Shown: piece by piece, positions 44,341-56,440 of the stretch
How positions within the stretch are numbered: position 1 is the first letter of the stretch
Layout: each line of letters opens with the position of its first letter
NCBI RefSeq assembly: GCF_011386835.1
Contig: NC_088791.1
Location: 4,960,998 to 5,024,997 of the forward strand
Source: Chrysemys picta bellii
Taxonomy: Eukaryota > Chordata > Testudines > Emydidae
Reading direction: 5' to 3'
DNA: 64,000 nt
Made by a program: the position numbers and the translations under genes
Notes under the pieces: generated by a model
Told to the model about the DNA's origin: nothing
The model's database searches: none
What the model saw: the letters and a program-made list of their open reading frames with translations, nothing else

Positions 44341-44912
44341 TTGTGGGACTAAAGTGGTCTATAAGCATTGTAGTATTCCCTGTGCCAAAGGGTGAATTTC
44401 AGACTTACGGTCCTGACAGGAAACACACTTGAGGCAATGAATGATTCTCACTGATTTAAAAGGGAATTGGATCTGACCCACTGGGGATGAGGCTGGTAGC
44501 AATGCAAAAAAGTGGCTCCCTCCTTCCTAGCAGGTTTACAATGAACTGCCCAATGCCCCGAACCACGACCAGCATGAATGGAAAGGACCAAACTGGATTC
44601 CTTTCATCAGGGCTTCTTGTGCTACTGATGCTGCTCAGAATCAACATTCATTGTTATTGCAGCCACAAAAATGTCAGTGGAGTAATACAAGGAATGCAGT
44701 TGGCCTATATAATTTTAAGATGAAAGAAAGATGAAGCGTGCAACATGTATGTCACGCCCCCTGAGGCTGCGATTAGGCCAAACATTGCAACCCCTGAGGA
44801 AAACAGCTCCATCCAAAGGAGGACATAGCAAAACAATCAAGTTTGTTTAGTAACTAATGAGGACCTCCTCCACAAACGGCATCGCAGATCCTCCAGGCAG
44901 TCCTAGGGACTG

Positions 44913-44980
44913 TATAAAAGCACACAAGACTCAGCGCTTTTCTAAACACTTCTCCGGACTTCATCTCCTCGGTGAATTAG
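44913..44980 (+). promoter_or_regulatory. Beta-keratin gene 3: TATA box and non-coding exon 1
   Basis: TATAAAA at 44913-44919 is followed by a leader exon (start inferred near 44943) that ends GGTGAATTAG at 44980, with donor GTAAGT at 44981. The 44341-44912 upstream sequence is the reverse complement of that of gene 2. Confidence 0.85.
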
Positions 44981-45680
44981 GTAAGTCCATTGTGACTCGA
45001 TCTCTTTCTAACCATAGAGATGTTGAAGTCGGGTCCATTTTTATTTAGGACTGAATCTTGCACTTATTTGCTATAATTGTTTCAGGGTCAGTTTTCTTCC
45101 ATAATTAGCTTGTGCGGTTACTCAGTTGCAGGCGCGAGAGTATTCACAATTCAAAGCTGATTGGGGAGCTTAGGAGCAACATATGCAATTGGGAAACATA
45201 ATTCCTACTCACCTGAAATAGATATAGGGCATTTACATCTTTTCATTAACTCTAGAAAGTTGCTTAGCCATTTTTCACTTAGCGATATTAGGAAAAAACT
45301 TGTTCAGGTTAGTCCAGAAAGGGCCAATTCGGTGGTCTTCTACTTTATGCTGAAGCAGCTGTTACTCCTCACTACTGGAGATAGAAGAATGGAATAAGCT
45401 GACAAGTGGTGCGCTCCAATCTAGTGATTCCTATGTTCTTCTGAGCAGAAATACCCATTGAAAGTGCTTCTCCTCAGACGGTGTAATTCAGTGTCGCTCC
45501 ATGCTAATGCGTGGACATGAACCCATTTTACCCCAGCTGAGGAGCTCGTCCCTAGTGATTTCTTTTGAAAAATTGCTGCAATAGTAACTGAGTTTTGAAG
45601 CCTTTCTTCCACCTGCCCTTGTACCTGCTCTTCACTTTAGTCCCCGTTGTGTGTTTCAGGTTTACCTCCATCCCAGAAAG

Positions 45681-46106
45681 ATGATTTCCTCCAGCCTGTG
45701 CTATCCAGAATGCGGGGTGGCCCGGCCCTGTCCAGTCACTGGCACCTGCAACGAGCCGTGCGTTAGGCAGTGCCAGGACTCCGAAGTGGTGATCAGACCC
45801 TCACCGGTGGTCGTGACCCTCCCAGGACCTATTCTCAGCAATTTCCCTCAGCACAGCGCAGTGGGAGCCCTAGGAGCACCTGTGGTCGGACCTGGTTTCG
45901 GGGGCTCATTCGGTCATGGGGGATTCGGCTATGGAGGCCTTTACGGAGGATTGTACGGTTTAGGGGGATATGGTGGTTACGGCGGCCGTTACGGTTATGG
46001 GGGATTATATGGTTTCGGGGGATTAGGAGGCTATGGTTATGGGGGATTATGTGGTTCCGGGGTATCTTGCCATAGGTACCTCAGTGGAAACTGTGGACCA
46101 TGCTAA
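45681..46106 (+). CDS. Beta-keratin (corneous beta-protein), gene 3
   Basis: Third intact copy, on the plus strand in the right arm of the inverted repeat. The protein is identical to genes 1 and 2 (141 residues). The acceptor tttcag ends at 45659, exon 2 begins at 45660, and the ATG follows 21 untranslated bases. The intron is 44981-45659. Of the three variable sites in the family, gene 3 agrees with gene 1 at two and with gene 2 at one, a mosaic expected from gene conversion. No AATAAA is visible for about 700 bases downstream. An ATTAAA at 46831-46836 is the nearest poly(A)-like hexamer I found, but it lies in a flank repeat and may be fortuitous. Confidence 0.92.
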   Translation: MISSSLCYPECGVARPCPVTGTCNEPCVRQCQDSEVVIRPSPVVVTLPGPILSNFPQHSAVGALGAPVVGPGFGGSFGHGGFGYGGLYGGLYGLGGYGGYGGRYGYGGLYGFGGLGGYGYGGLCGSGVSCHRYLSGNCGPC

Positions 46107-47475
46107 ACCTAGCAGGAACATCCATGGAAGGAGGAAGGAATTGAACAGCACGATACAGATTCACCCTTGACTTTTTGGGCCTGGCTTTCAGAAGTGCTGG
46201 GCAAACAGAGCTCCAGTTGAACTCAGTGGGAGCTGTGTGTGTTCAGCACTTTGCTCTGATAGCCATGCTGCATTTCTAAGGTTACGCTTTATGACTCTTT
46301 CTGCCAATGTTTTCCCAGCCATGTGCTGATTCCTTTCTTCCTATGTGGACTCATTCTGAAGTACACGCAGGCTGTTTACACTAGCCCTACAGCGTGAGGG
46401 ATACAGGGGCCTTAAGATAGGCGTCAGTTATGTTAATTATCACTTTAAGTCCCTTGAGAGTGCGAAAAAGAGACTTTACTGTCAAGGACAATTAGGCCCA
46501 ACACGTTCTATGGTTTCCACCAACACGTACCTCTAGCGTCTTTGTCCTTTGCTACGGCAGATGTCTAAGGGAGAAGCTGCATAGTCTCTGCTTCTCTTTG
46601 GCTTTGTCTCATTTCCCACCGACTGGGGTAAAACAATACACTTCAAATGGTTACAAAGGGGACTTGGTTGTCAACCTCTGTAGCTGCAACAATGCAAAAA
46701 GAACCATGTGTCTGAAATACTTCCCATTGAGGCCCGTGATCGGTCGCAGCCCTCCTTGAAACACTGGAAATACATTCTTTCTGCTCTGTAGTATTTCTTC
46801 CTGCAACTATGTACTGCCAATTTCATTTGCATTAAAAACTCTGCTGCATCATAATATTGGTCTTCTGGTTCTCTTTGTTCCTCCCTACTTGTTTAAAAAT
46901 CACGCTGGATGAAATTCATCCCTGTATAGGAGGCAGCACCAAGTACTTCTCAAGTTGCACCTTTTCGAAGCCATGGAGTGATGGGAGCCATTGAAGTGCT
47001 TCACAGCATTTTGAGGGCCGTCTGTACCAGGGTGGAGATCCTCCTGGCATTACCTGTTTTAGCAAAGAGTCTTTTCCTGCAAAGACTAGACAGATGTTAA
47101 ATTTAAGAATGTAAGTTTTCCTATGGTTTGAAGAAGACCAGTCACATGGTTCACAGTAAGAGTCTTTGTGAGTCTTTGCAGGATAGCGACCCAGGTTTTC
47201 GGAAGGAAAAGACAAGTGGCCACCAAATGCCTTGGTTAATGCAAAGTTAACTTGAGCTGCAACTCCTTGAATGGCAGAGCAATTTTCAGGACAGGATGAC
47301 TTTGCTTCTATAGCGCTTAGAATGTTTGGCTCTTCGTGAGAAAGGTCTTCTCAACCTGAGCTCCACATACCACCCTCCCTATTCAATGGAGCCTGCCTTC
47401 CCCAGGCTTTGGGTGTTTCATCAGGGATTCTTCAAACAGAGGAATGCTGGGGAAACTTTTCTAACCTAATCATTA
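46107..47475 (+). repeat. 3' flank of beta-keratin gene 3
   Basis: Reverse complement of 39680-41034. The first about 200 bases are the probable 3' UTR. Contains ATTAAA at 46831-46836. Confidence 0.65.
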
Positions 47476-47477
47476 AT

Positions 47478-48245
47478 TATGGGTACTTTATAAGACTTAA
47501 AAATATCATGGTGCCTCTAGATATATCCATGGTACACCCACATCTTGAATATTGCATGCAGATGTGGTCGCCCCATCTCTTAGCATTGGCCATTGATGAA
47601 AGACAGGATACTGGGCTAGATGGACCTTTGGTCTGATCCAGTTGGGCTTTTCCATTGTTCTTAATTTCTTCTCTGGAGCCCTCAGCCAAAACCAATCCCC
47701 GTTTCCATTGCTATGGAATGGAATGTTCCATAGCTAAGGATGAATGTTCAAACCGATGTATCTCTGGCATGTCATTTTGAGAAATTAACTCTCCATCAGA
47801 GACTCTGCAGAAACTTAACTATGGAGCTAGCAGCCCTCTTTCAGAATAATTCTCCTTTTTCCAGGATATTCTGCTCTGCTGGGACCCCCAGTGACATCCA
47901 TCTAGAAAGCCAACTTTTATGACAACGTAGTGGGAGGTGTAAATTCAACCAGCTCTGCTCCTTGACACCAATTTTGGACTCACTTTGCAATGCTGGAGAT
48001 GAGCTGAGAAGATCTAGGAAATGGGGCAGAAAGAATTCAGCTTCATGATAAGTGATAAGTAATTGTCAGCATGGATTTATCAAGAACAAATTGCATCAAA
48101 CAAGCTAATAGCTTATTTGACAGGGTAACAAGCCTTGTGGATGGGGGCATGCGGTAGATGTGATATATCTGAATTTTAATAAGGTTTTGATATTTTCTTG
48201 CATGACTTTCTCATAAACACACTAGCGAAATACAACCTAAACGGA
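47478..48245 (+). mobile_element. CR1 fragments and LCR1, right arm
   Basis: 47478-47672 CR1 with shared internal deletion; 47735-47990 inverted LCR1 (shortened by small deletions, for example in the attctgctctgctggg region); 48040-48245 CR1 RT fragment. About 470 bases present in the left arm (38520-38790 plus the 38808-39071 insertion) are absent between about 48045 and 48055. Confidence 0.6.
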
Positions 48246-48478
48246 GATACTAAAAGGTGGTGCATAACTGGTTGGTAAACCATTCCCAGAGAGAAGTTAT
48301 CAGAGGTCCACAGTCAAGCTGCAAGGCTATACCAAAATGGGTCCCAAAGGGATCATATAATTGCCAGTAAACAGCAGCATCCCCATAACCCTATATTCCT
48401 CCATCACATTATTAGCTTCTATGACCACATGTGCCTCCATCACTTTAATGATACGCTCCTATTGCAATTGAGGACATG

Positions 48479-48514
48479 GAAAGAAAGAAAGAAAAAAGAA
48501 AGAAAGAAAGAAAA
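48479..48514. repeat. (GAAA)n microsatellite, about 8 units
   Basis: Right-arm counterpart of the CTTT tracts, interrupted by an extra AA. Confidence 0.9.
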
Positions 48515-48819
48515 CCTTAACCAGCTCGTTTGAATCCTTGTTACATCCTTTGTACTTAAAAACTACTTTTTTGAAGAAATATCAATGTCTAGAATATTTA
48601 TCATTAATGCTCGGGATTCACATTTTCATTAAAAAAACTTATCCTGGAGAACATGGCTGGGATAGCATTAATAATGCTAATTTCCTTGTTAGGATGTAAC
48701 TTCCACTGACAAACAAGTTCAGTCCAGCATCGCAGTGGGTGCTTTGATTTGTAAACCTTAGCGAGGCTCCAATAGTGGCTGATGGAAGAACAAAAGTGGT
48801 TTTTTTTTCTTTTTACAAA

Positions 48820-49795
48820 GAACCCGACTCGGCACCACCTCCTCCCCGGGTGTAAATCTGCTCTGTTGCACTGGCTTCGCTGGAGCTACGCTAAGTTAGA
48901 CCAGATAAGGATCTGCACATATCATTACTTCTGCACATGAGAACATAACAATTGCCATGCTGGAAAAGACGATCTATTGCAGTATCCTCTCTTAATGAAT
49001 GTCACTTACCAGCTGCTTCAAAAGAAAGCAGAAGAAAAATGAATTGGTCCTTTATGTAGGAAACTTAGGGAGTTTCTCCCTAAACTCTGAATTAAAAATT
49101 GGGGATGACATTTTTCAGAGCTACATAAGGGATTTGAATGCCCACATTCCGATTTAAAGAAATACGATTTATGGTCCTAAATACATGTCATGCTCTGCAA
49201 ATCCAAGCCTTAACTTCTCAACCATGCAGACATCAATGCCTGCAACTCAAAAATGGGAAAAAAATTGAAATAGAATCCCAGCAATAATCAAAACCCTTCT
49301 CGTTGTTATGAATCACAGAATATATGTGCAAGATTCAGTTCTAGCACATCGTCTGAATGGTTATGGAGAGCGCGACTTGAATAGGACTTCTCTACTTCAC
49401 AGAGGAGAATAAGTTAAAGTGCTTAGAAGCCCCCAAGTAATGAGTGTTTTTAGACAGTGTTTTAGGCTGCTGCAGGACTTGAGATGCATTTGTTCCTGAT
49501 AGCCCAGTTAGTTACAAACCAAACTTTGAGAAAACTCCTTCAATGGATGTAATTTTTTCCTGTCTGTTTTTGACTATCAGTTTGTTTCTAACTCCACATG
49601 GGGTGAGGTGCACATTACGCCCTGCAGCTCTCTTTCCTCTGAAATCTTTATGGGTCAGCCACATTTCTGGGATCATTCTACTGACTTCACTGATGCTGCA
49701 ATGGGATATTCGGTAGCCTTGAATGGAAACTGTCCAGTGCAGATCAGGAGAAGTGTTGAGTATGGGGATGAGTAATCACTATGACTGGTTTTATT
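48820..49795 (-). pseudogene. Beta-keratin relic without coding exon (right arm)
   Basis: Reverse complement of 36740-37735. The donor position reads aggact/agtcct, so it is destroyed here too, and the TATA equivalent is tctaaaaac. 49796-50170 beyond it is the unassigned stretch equivalent to 2936-3289. Confidence 0.6.
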
Positions 49796-50189
49796 GCTGA
49801 CTCTCCCACTTGCTCCCTGTGTTACCTTCATCTCAATGTCCTCATTCACCTCTGCATAAACCAGATCTAATGGAGAGATTATGCTCAATGATCACAGTCT
49901 TTCATGGGATTAAATGCCCAGGGAAATGACCGGCAAGCCATGCCCCAGACAGCTCTGCTGATAACCTGAATTCAGCCTCTTGTGCGTGCCGAGCTAGTTC
50001 TTAATTCCATAATCACATACCGGCTTTCCACAGACCCCTGCCTCCAAGAGTCATGCTGTTCCCTTCCCTCACCCTTGCTGGCTCCTATCCTCCCTGTGCA
50101 CCATACTCCTTCCCTTCCCCATATCGTGGACCTGCCTCTCTCCCACTTCTTGGACCTAGTCTTCTGCTCTACTCCGCACTGATTAAGCC

Positions 50190-50712
50190 TGAGCTGGAGT
50201 ATTGTATGTAGTTCTGCATATCACATTTCAAGAAAGATGTGAACAAATTGGAGAAAGTCCAAAGAAGAGCAAAAAGACGATTAAAGGTCTAGAAAATATG
50301 ACCTATGAGGGAAGACTGAAAAAAGTGTGTTTGTTTAGTCTGAAGACACCACAAAGAGGGGACATGAATACAACTTTTGAGTTCCTAAAAGGTTGTTAGA
50401 AGGAAGAGGGAGAAACATTATCTTTAATCTTTGAGGATAGGCCAAAAAGTAACGGGCTTAATTTACAGAAGGGCAGTTTGGGTTGCACATTAGGAAAAAC
50501 TTCCTAACTGTCAGGGTAGTTAAGTACTGGAGTACATTGCCTATGGAGGTTGTGGACTATCTGCCATTGGAGGTTTTAAGAGCAGGTTAGAGAAACACCT
50601 GTCAGGAATGGTTTAGATAATACTGAGTCCTGCCTTGAGTGCAGGGGACTGGACTAGAAGACTTCTCGAGGTCCCTTCCCATCCTACTCTTCTACAATTC
50701 TATAATTCTTGC
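50190..50712 (+). mobile_element. 5'-truncated CR1 fragment (right arm)
   Basis: Plus-strand counterpart of 2395-2925: ITFQERCEQIGESPKK, then YEGRLKKVCLFSLKTP, then the 3' UTR and terminal attctataattctt. 50713-50990 has no recognised feature. Confidence 0.75.
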
Positions 50713-50994
50713 ATAAAAGTCCCTGGATAGAACATGGTTTAATATTGCAGCAACTGCAGAAGAAAAGATATCATTTCCCACTACATTTTTCCTCATTTCC
50801 CAACATATTCTGGCTCTCCATTCCCGGAAGATGAACATATTCCACAATCCATTTTTGTTATTTGACTACACAAAAGGAAAAATGTATCCAGACCATTCTG
50901 CCTCTTTAAGGACATGATATAGTATTGAGGTGGTGAGGGGAGATTTAGCCATCTGGCCACGGGTTTGGTTTAAGAGCGATCCAGCTCTAATCTT

Positions 50995-51168
50995 CTATAT
51001 TTCAGACCAGACTTATGAACCCCTCCTTGGAACGGAAGAACACAGGCATTGCTACAGAAGATCAGGCCTCGCTCCCACAGTGATCAGTACCAGATGCTTC
51101 ACAGGGAGGGCAAAAATCCAGCAGAACACAGGTTTGGGATCACCTGCTATTAGAAATGAAAGGGGGGG
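50995..51168 (-). mobile_element. CR1 3'-end fragment next to LTR-A (right arm)
   Basis: Inverted counterpart of 1926-2160. Confidence 0.5.
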
Positions 51169-52077
51169 TGTAGCTCCCTTTTATGGACCCAGCCAGCCAG
51201 TTAGCTGTAAAATCCCTCTTAGTAACTGTTCTCTACTTGCTTTACCTCTAAAGGGTTAAAAGTCACTGCTATGCAGAAGGCAAAGGAAGTGAGTGAGCAC
51301 CTGGCCAAAAGACCCCATGGGAAGGCTAGAACTTTTGAAAATTGAGAAAAAACGTCCCTTTTGTCTGTCGGTTGTTCTCGGGGAGAGGCAGACAGGGCTG
51401 CAACTATGCTGTAAGAAGCTTGGGGCCAGGTGTGAAAAATCATCAGTATCATACCTAGAAACTACTCATTTGAAACCCCAGATATGTAAGTAGATCAGGA
51501 AATGTCTCGGAAGACGTATTCGGGTTTATCTCCTTTTATTTTTTTATGGCTTGTGGACTCCTCTGTGCTAAGCTCAAATGCTTTTGTTTTGCTTGTAACC
51601 TTTCAGCTTGACCTCAAGACAGTTATTCTTGATTAATCCTTGTCAGTGTGTGTTTTTTTATCTAGCAATAGCCTGAGTTTCCAGATGTATTTTCTTTCTT
51701 TTTGTTTTTAATAAAATTCACCTTTTTTAAGAGCAGGAATGGGTATTTGTGTCCTAAGAGGTTTGTGCACATGTTGTTTAATTAGCGGGTGGCAACAGCT
51801 GATTGCTTTGTTTTTCTTTCTCAACTCTTCCTGGGGGTGGGGGTGTGTGAAAGGGCTTGAGGGTACCCCACAGGAAGGAATTCCCACGTGTCCCTTCCTG
51901 GGTCCTCAAATGGGGTTTGTAATTGGGTGGTGGCAGCATCTCCTCATCCAAGGTAGGAGAAAAGCTGTAACCTTGGGAGTTTAATACAAGCCTGCAGTGG
52001 CCAGTATTAATTTTTAGAATCCTTGTGGGCCCCCACTTTCTGCAGTCCAAGTGCCAGAGTGGGCATCAACCTTGACA
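51169..52077 (+). mobile_element. LTR-A, copy 3 (right arm)
   Basis: Starts TGTAGCTCCC at 51169, AATAAA at 51710-51715, ends CCTTGACA at 52077. Followed by tggtggcagagtggtggg (PBS position) and the leader to about 52300. Confidence 0.65.
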
Positions 52078-53670
52078 TGGTGGCAGAGTGGTGGGATCAT
52101 TTTGAACCAGAAGCACAGACCTCAGGATTTTAAAAGGACACATTTTTCCTCTTGGCAACCTGGAAAGCCAGGGAGTTCCCCCGCCCCAATTTTTTCTTTG
52201 CTGCCTCAGTGGGAACAGGCATGCCAAGGGTTCGGCCTGCCAAGCCAGGGAGTCCAACAAGCAGTTTATTTTTTTTCTAGGTTCGTGGCAACAAAATAGC
52301 TAGGCTAGAATAGAGACGCCTGTGCATGAGGTTGCGGTCCGGCACCGAAACCCTAGAGCAACTAGTCTTCCCAAAGCAGCACACCACAGAGAAGAGAGAC
52401 GCAGATCAAGCCCAGACATCCACCTCCATGACAGAAATGCAAGGAGGGCAAGGGGGACCGGAGACTTCCCAGGAGAGAAGGGACAGCCCTCTCCTACATG
52501 AGATCCCAGTGCCAAGATGGCAGGGCAGAGACGGGATCCACCTAACAAAGAGAGGGAAGAGCATCTTCACAAGCAAGCTGGCTAACCTAGTGAGGAGGGT
52601 TTTAAACTAGGTTCACCGGGGCAAGGAGACCAAAGCCCTGAGGAAAGTGGGGAAATGGGATACCGGGAGGAAGCACCAGGAAGAGAGCGCAAGAGGGGAG
52701 GACTCCTGTCTCATACTGAGACACTGGGATGATCAGCGAGTTAGCTTACGTGCCAATATACAAATGCAAGAAGCCTGGGAATGAAGCAGGGAGAACTGGA
52801 AGTCCTGGCATAGTCAAGGAATGATAATGTGATCGGAATAACAGAGACTTGGTGGGATAACTCACAGGACTGGAATACTGTCACGGATGGATATAAACTA
52901 TTTAGGAAGGACAGGCAGGGCAGAAAAAGTGGGGGAGTTGACTTTATGTAAGAAAGGAGTATGACTGGAATGAAACAGCAGAAAAACCTGAGAGTCTCTG
53001 GATTAACTTTAGAAATGTGAGCAACAAGGGTGATGTTGTGGTGGGAGTCTGCTGTAAACCACCAGACCTGGGGGATGTAGTGGACGAGGCTTTCTTCCGG
53101 CAACAACAGAAGTTACTAGGCCCTGGATCTCATGGGAGACTTTAATCACCCTGATATCTGCTGGGAGAGCAATACAGTGGTGCACAGACAATCCAGGACG
53201 TTTTTGGAAAGCGTAGGGGACAATTTCCTGGTGCAAGTGCTGGAGGAACCAACTAGGGGCAGAGCTCTTCTTGACCTGCTGCTCACAAACCAGGAAGAAT
53301 TAGTAGGGGAAGCAAAAGTGGATGGGAACCTGGTTGGCAGTGACCATGAGATTGTCGAGTTCAGGAACTTGACACAAGGAAGAAAGGAAGAGCAGCAGAA
53401 TACGGACCCTGGACTGCAGAAAAGCAGATTTTGACTCCTTCAGGGAACCGATGGGCAGGATCCCCTGGGAGATTAACAGGAGGGATTAAGGAGTCCTGGA
53501 GTGCTGGCTGTATTTTAAAGAATCCTTATTGAGGTAGCAGGAACAAACCATCCCGATGTGTAGAAAGAAAGAATAGTAAATATGGCTGGCGACCAGCTTG
53601 GCTTAACAGTGAAATCCTTGCTGATCTTAAAAACAAAAAAGAAGCTTACAAGAAGTGGAAGATTGGACAA

Positions 53671-54687
53671 ATGACCAGGGAGGAGTATAAAAATATTGCT
53701 CAGGCATGCAGGAGTGAAATCAGGAAGGCCAAATCACACTTGGAGTTGCAGCTAGCAAGAGATGTTAAGAGTAACAAGAAGGGTTTCTTCAGGTATGTTA
53801 GCAACAAGAGGACGGTTAAGGAAAGTGTGGGCCCCTTACTGAATGAGGGAGGCAACCTAGTGACAGAGGCTGTGGAAAAAGCTAATGTACTCAATGCTTT
53901 TTTTGCCTCTGTCTTCACGAACAAGGTCAGCTCCCAGACTACTACACTGGGCAGCCCAGCCTGGGGAGGAGGTGACCAGCCCTCTGTGGAGAAAGAAGTG
54001 GTTCAGGACTCTTTAGAAAAGCTGGACAAGCACAAGTCCATGGGGACGGATGCGCTGCATCCGAGGGTGCTAAAGGAGGTGGTGGATGTGATTGCAGAGC
54101 CATTGGCCATTATCTTTGAAAACTCATGGCAATCCGGGGAGGTCCCAGATGACTGGAGAAAGACTAATGTAGTGCCCATCTTTAAAAAAGGGAAGAAGGA
54201 GGATCCAAGGAACTACAGGCCAGTCAGCCTCACCTCAGTCCCTGGAAAAATCATGGAACAGGTCCTCAAGGAAACAATTCTGAAACACCTGACTAACCTA
54301 ATTTCCTTCTATGAAGCGATAACTGGCTCTGTGGATGAGGGGAAAGCAATGGATGTGTTATTCCTTGACTTTAGGATAGCTTTTGATATGGTCTCCCACA
54401 GTATGCTTGCCGGCAAGTTAATGAAGTATGGGCTGGATGAATGGACTATAAGGTGGATAGAAAGCTGGCTAGATCGTTGGGCTCAACAGGTAATGATCAA
54501 TGGCTCCATGTCTAGTTGGCAGCCGGTATCAAGCGGAGTGCCCCAAGAGTCGGTCCTGGGACTGGTTTTGTTCAATATCTTCATTAATGATCTGGAGGAT
54601 GGCGTGGACTGCACTCTCAGCAAGTTTGCAGATGACACTAAACTGGGAGGAGTGGTAGATATGCTGGAGGGTAGGGATAGAATATAG
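53671..54687 (+). pseudogene. CR1 reverse transcriptase segment, 338 codons
   Basis: Longest open frame in the right arm. It carries the RT landmarks [32 protein letters not shown] (first catalytic Asp block), [20 protein letters not shown] and [11 protein letters not shown] (FADD catalytic pair). Between ETILKHL and TNLISFYE about 20 residues of the usual SQHGF block are deleted in frame. The same deletion is in the left-arm copy. Stops upstream and downstream make it inactive. Confidence 0.85.
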
Positions 54688-54883
54688 AAGGACCTAGACA
54701 AATTAGAGGATTGGGCCAAAAGAAACCTGATGAGGTTCAACAAGGACAAGTGCAGAGTCCTGCCCTTAGGACGGAAGAATCCCATGCACTGCTACAGGGT
54801 GGGGAACGACTGGCTAAGCAGCTGTTTTGCAGAAAAGGATCTGGGGATTACAGTGGAGGAGAAGCTCGATATGAGTCAACAGT

Positions 54884-55357
54884 GTGCCCTTGTTGCATTC
54901 CCCTCTATTCGACGTTGGTGAGGCCTCATCTGAAGTACTGTGTCCACTTTTGAGCCCCACACTACAAGAAGGATGTGGAAAAATTGGAGTCCAGCAAAGT
55001 GCCAGAAAAATGATTAGGGGTGTGGAGCACATGACTTATGAGGAGAGGCTGAGGAAACTGGGTTTGTTTAGTCCGCAGAAGAGAAGAATGAGGAGGGATT
55101 TGATAGCTGCTTTCAACTACCTGAAAGGGGGTTCCAAAGAGGATGGATCTAGACTGTTATCAGTGGTACCAGATGACAGAACAAGGAGTTATGGTCTCAA
55201 GTTGCAGTGGGGGAGGTTTAGGTTGGATATTAGGAAAAACATTTTCACTAGGAGGGTGGTGAAGCACTGGAATGGGTTACCTAGGGAGGTGGTGGAATCT
55301 CCCTCTTCAGAGGTTTTTAAGGTCAGGATTGACATAGCCCTGGCTGGGATGATTTAG
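54884..55357 (+). pseudogene. CR1 ORF2 C-terminal segment (right arm)
   Basis: Open through [38 protein letters not shown] and to the terminal ALAGMI. Better preserved in sequence than 31254-30868 at the GLPREVV block. The N-terminal about 40 codons of the frame are out of frame with CR1. Confidence 0.75.
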
Positions 55358-55440
55358 TTGGGAATTGGTCCTGCTTTTAGCAGGGCGTTCGACTAGATGA
55401 CGTCCGGAGGGCCCTTCCAACCCTGATATTCTATGATTCT

Positions 55441-55775
55441 AAGATGGAGGGATTCCCTTAAGCCATGCCGACTTCTAACTGCGGAAGAAAGGAATTTCTT
55501 CTTAGAGACGAAGCGCCTGGAGGCGGAAGCGGAGGAAAAGCGCTTGGAAGCAGAGGAGAGGAGAGGAAAGGAAAGAGGAGAAGCGCTTGGAGGCGGAAAT
55601 GGAGCTGAAGCGCTTACTTCTGTGAATAGCTAAGCTGGATCAAACAGGTAGCCCTAAAGGTCCTTCTCCAAGCACCGTTCCCCATTCCAAGAAATTCCCC
55701 ACATACAAGGTAGGTGATGATACAGAGGTCTCCTTAGAAAATTTTGAGAAAATTATGATAAAAAGCCTTAGGGAT
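55441..55775 (+). mobile_element. LTR-A gag-like fragment (right arm), frameshifted
   Basis: 55441-55633 encodes FFLETKRLEAEAEEKRLEAE and a basic continuation. After a stop, another frame (from 55689) reads KFPTYKVGDDTEVSLENFEK, a block I associate with Gag of reptile gypsy-like elements. Only about 330 bases of interior survive before host sequence resumes near 55776. Confidence 0.5.
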
Positions 55776-56440
55776 TTTTGATTTCCGTTACTGTACCTTT
55801 GCATTTCCCTTTTAGATCGATTTTAAAGTTTAAGGGTAGATCCTAAGCCAGTGAAATCAGTGGGAAACATCAGGTACTGCATTTCTATCCGTGAGTAGCC
55901 AAGACCACAGGGTCCTGTGACATACTTCAGCTAATAAAGATAAGGAAGAAGCACAAGACAGATAGAGATAAGGAGAACTTCTTCAACGGTCACATTGCTG
56001 TGGGATTAGATGTGATTAATTGCAAGACTGACCAACCATGCAGCCTCCTCAGGGGCTCTGGGCAGCACCTCTGGAGGCATGTGGGGCCGGTGTGCGCAGA
56101 GCCAGAGGTGCTGTCTATCCTGTCTGTGGAGTCGGTTGTAGTATTCGATGGATCGGGCTCTCCCTTGCACAGCTCCCCCACTCCCGTCTGGTCAGGGCAC
56201 AGTTGAGAGAGTCCTTGAATTCTAATCCACAATTTGGGGGCATGTAATCCCTGGAAAAAATTCTACTATTAAAATAATGCAGCCCTGTGGACACACACAA
56301 CTTTAATGACCTTCAAGGGCTTTGAAGTCCTTTGATTTCAGGAAGCATCTAATCATTGAGCATAATATTACAATGAGATCTGGTTGATGTGGTTTATTTT
56401 GAACAAGCATATTGAGGTGAAGGTTACACAGGGAGCAAGT
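55776..56440. other. Low-copy flank and right-arm-specific stretch
   Basis: 55776-56036 matches 30190-30440 inverted. 56037-56340 has no counterpart in the left arm or elsewhere; its overlapping short frames on both strands show no recognisable domain. Confidence 0.4.

Larger units (their letters stand above)
52300..55440 (+). mobile_element. CR1 LINE inside LTR-A, right arm, without PLE insertion
   Basis: Plus-strand counterpart of 30785-34235 with the PLE empty site near 52840-52860. ORF1 C-terminus 52326-52610; endonuclease pieces to about 53434; reverse transcriptase in the long frame 53671-54687; C-terminal segment 54884-55357; terminal gatattctatgattcta. The LTR-A leader lies before it and the gag-like fragment after it, so it inserted in the LTR element's interior. 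Confidence 0.85.

Noticed and set aside
45770..46075. A 101-codon Arg/Trp-rich frame overlapping the beta-keratin coding exon in all three copies
   Set aside because: It is the +1 shadow of Gly-rich codons. Its residues change wherever the real gene has silent changes, and the known family reading frame is the other one.
55990..56300. Overlapping 60-80 codon frames on both strands
   Set aside because: No domain, no conservation test possible within the window; kept only as an unexplained stretch.
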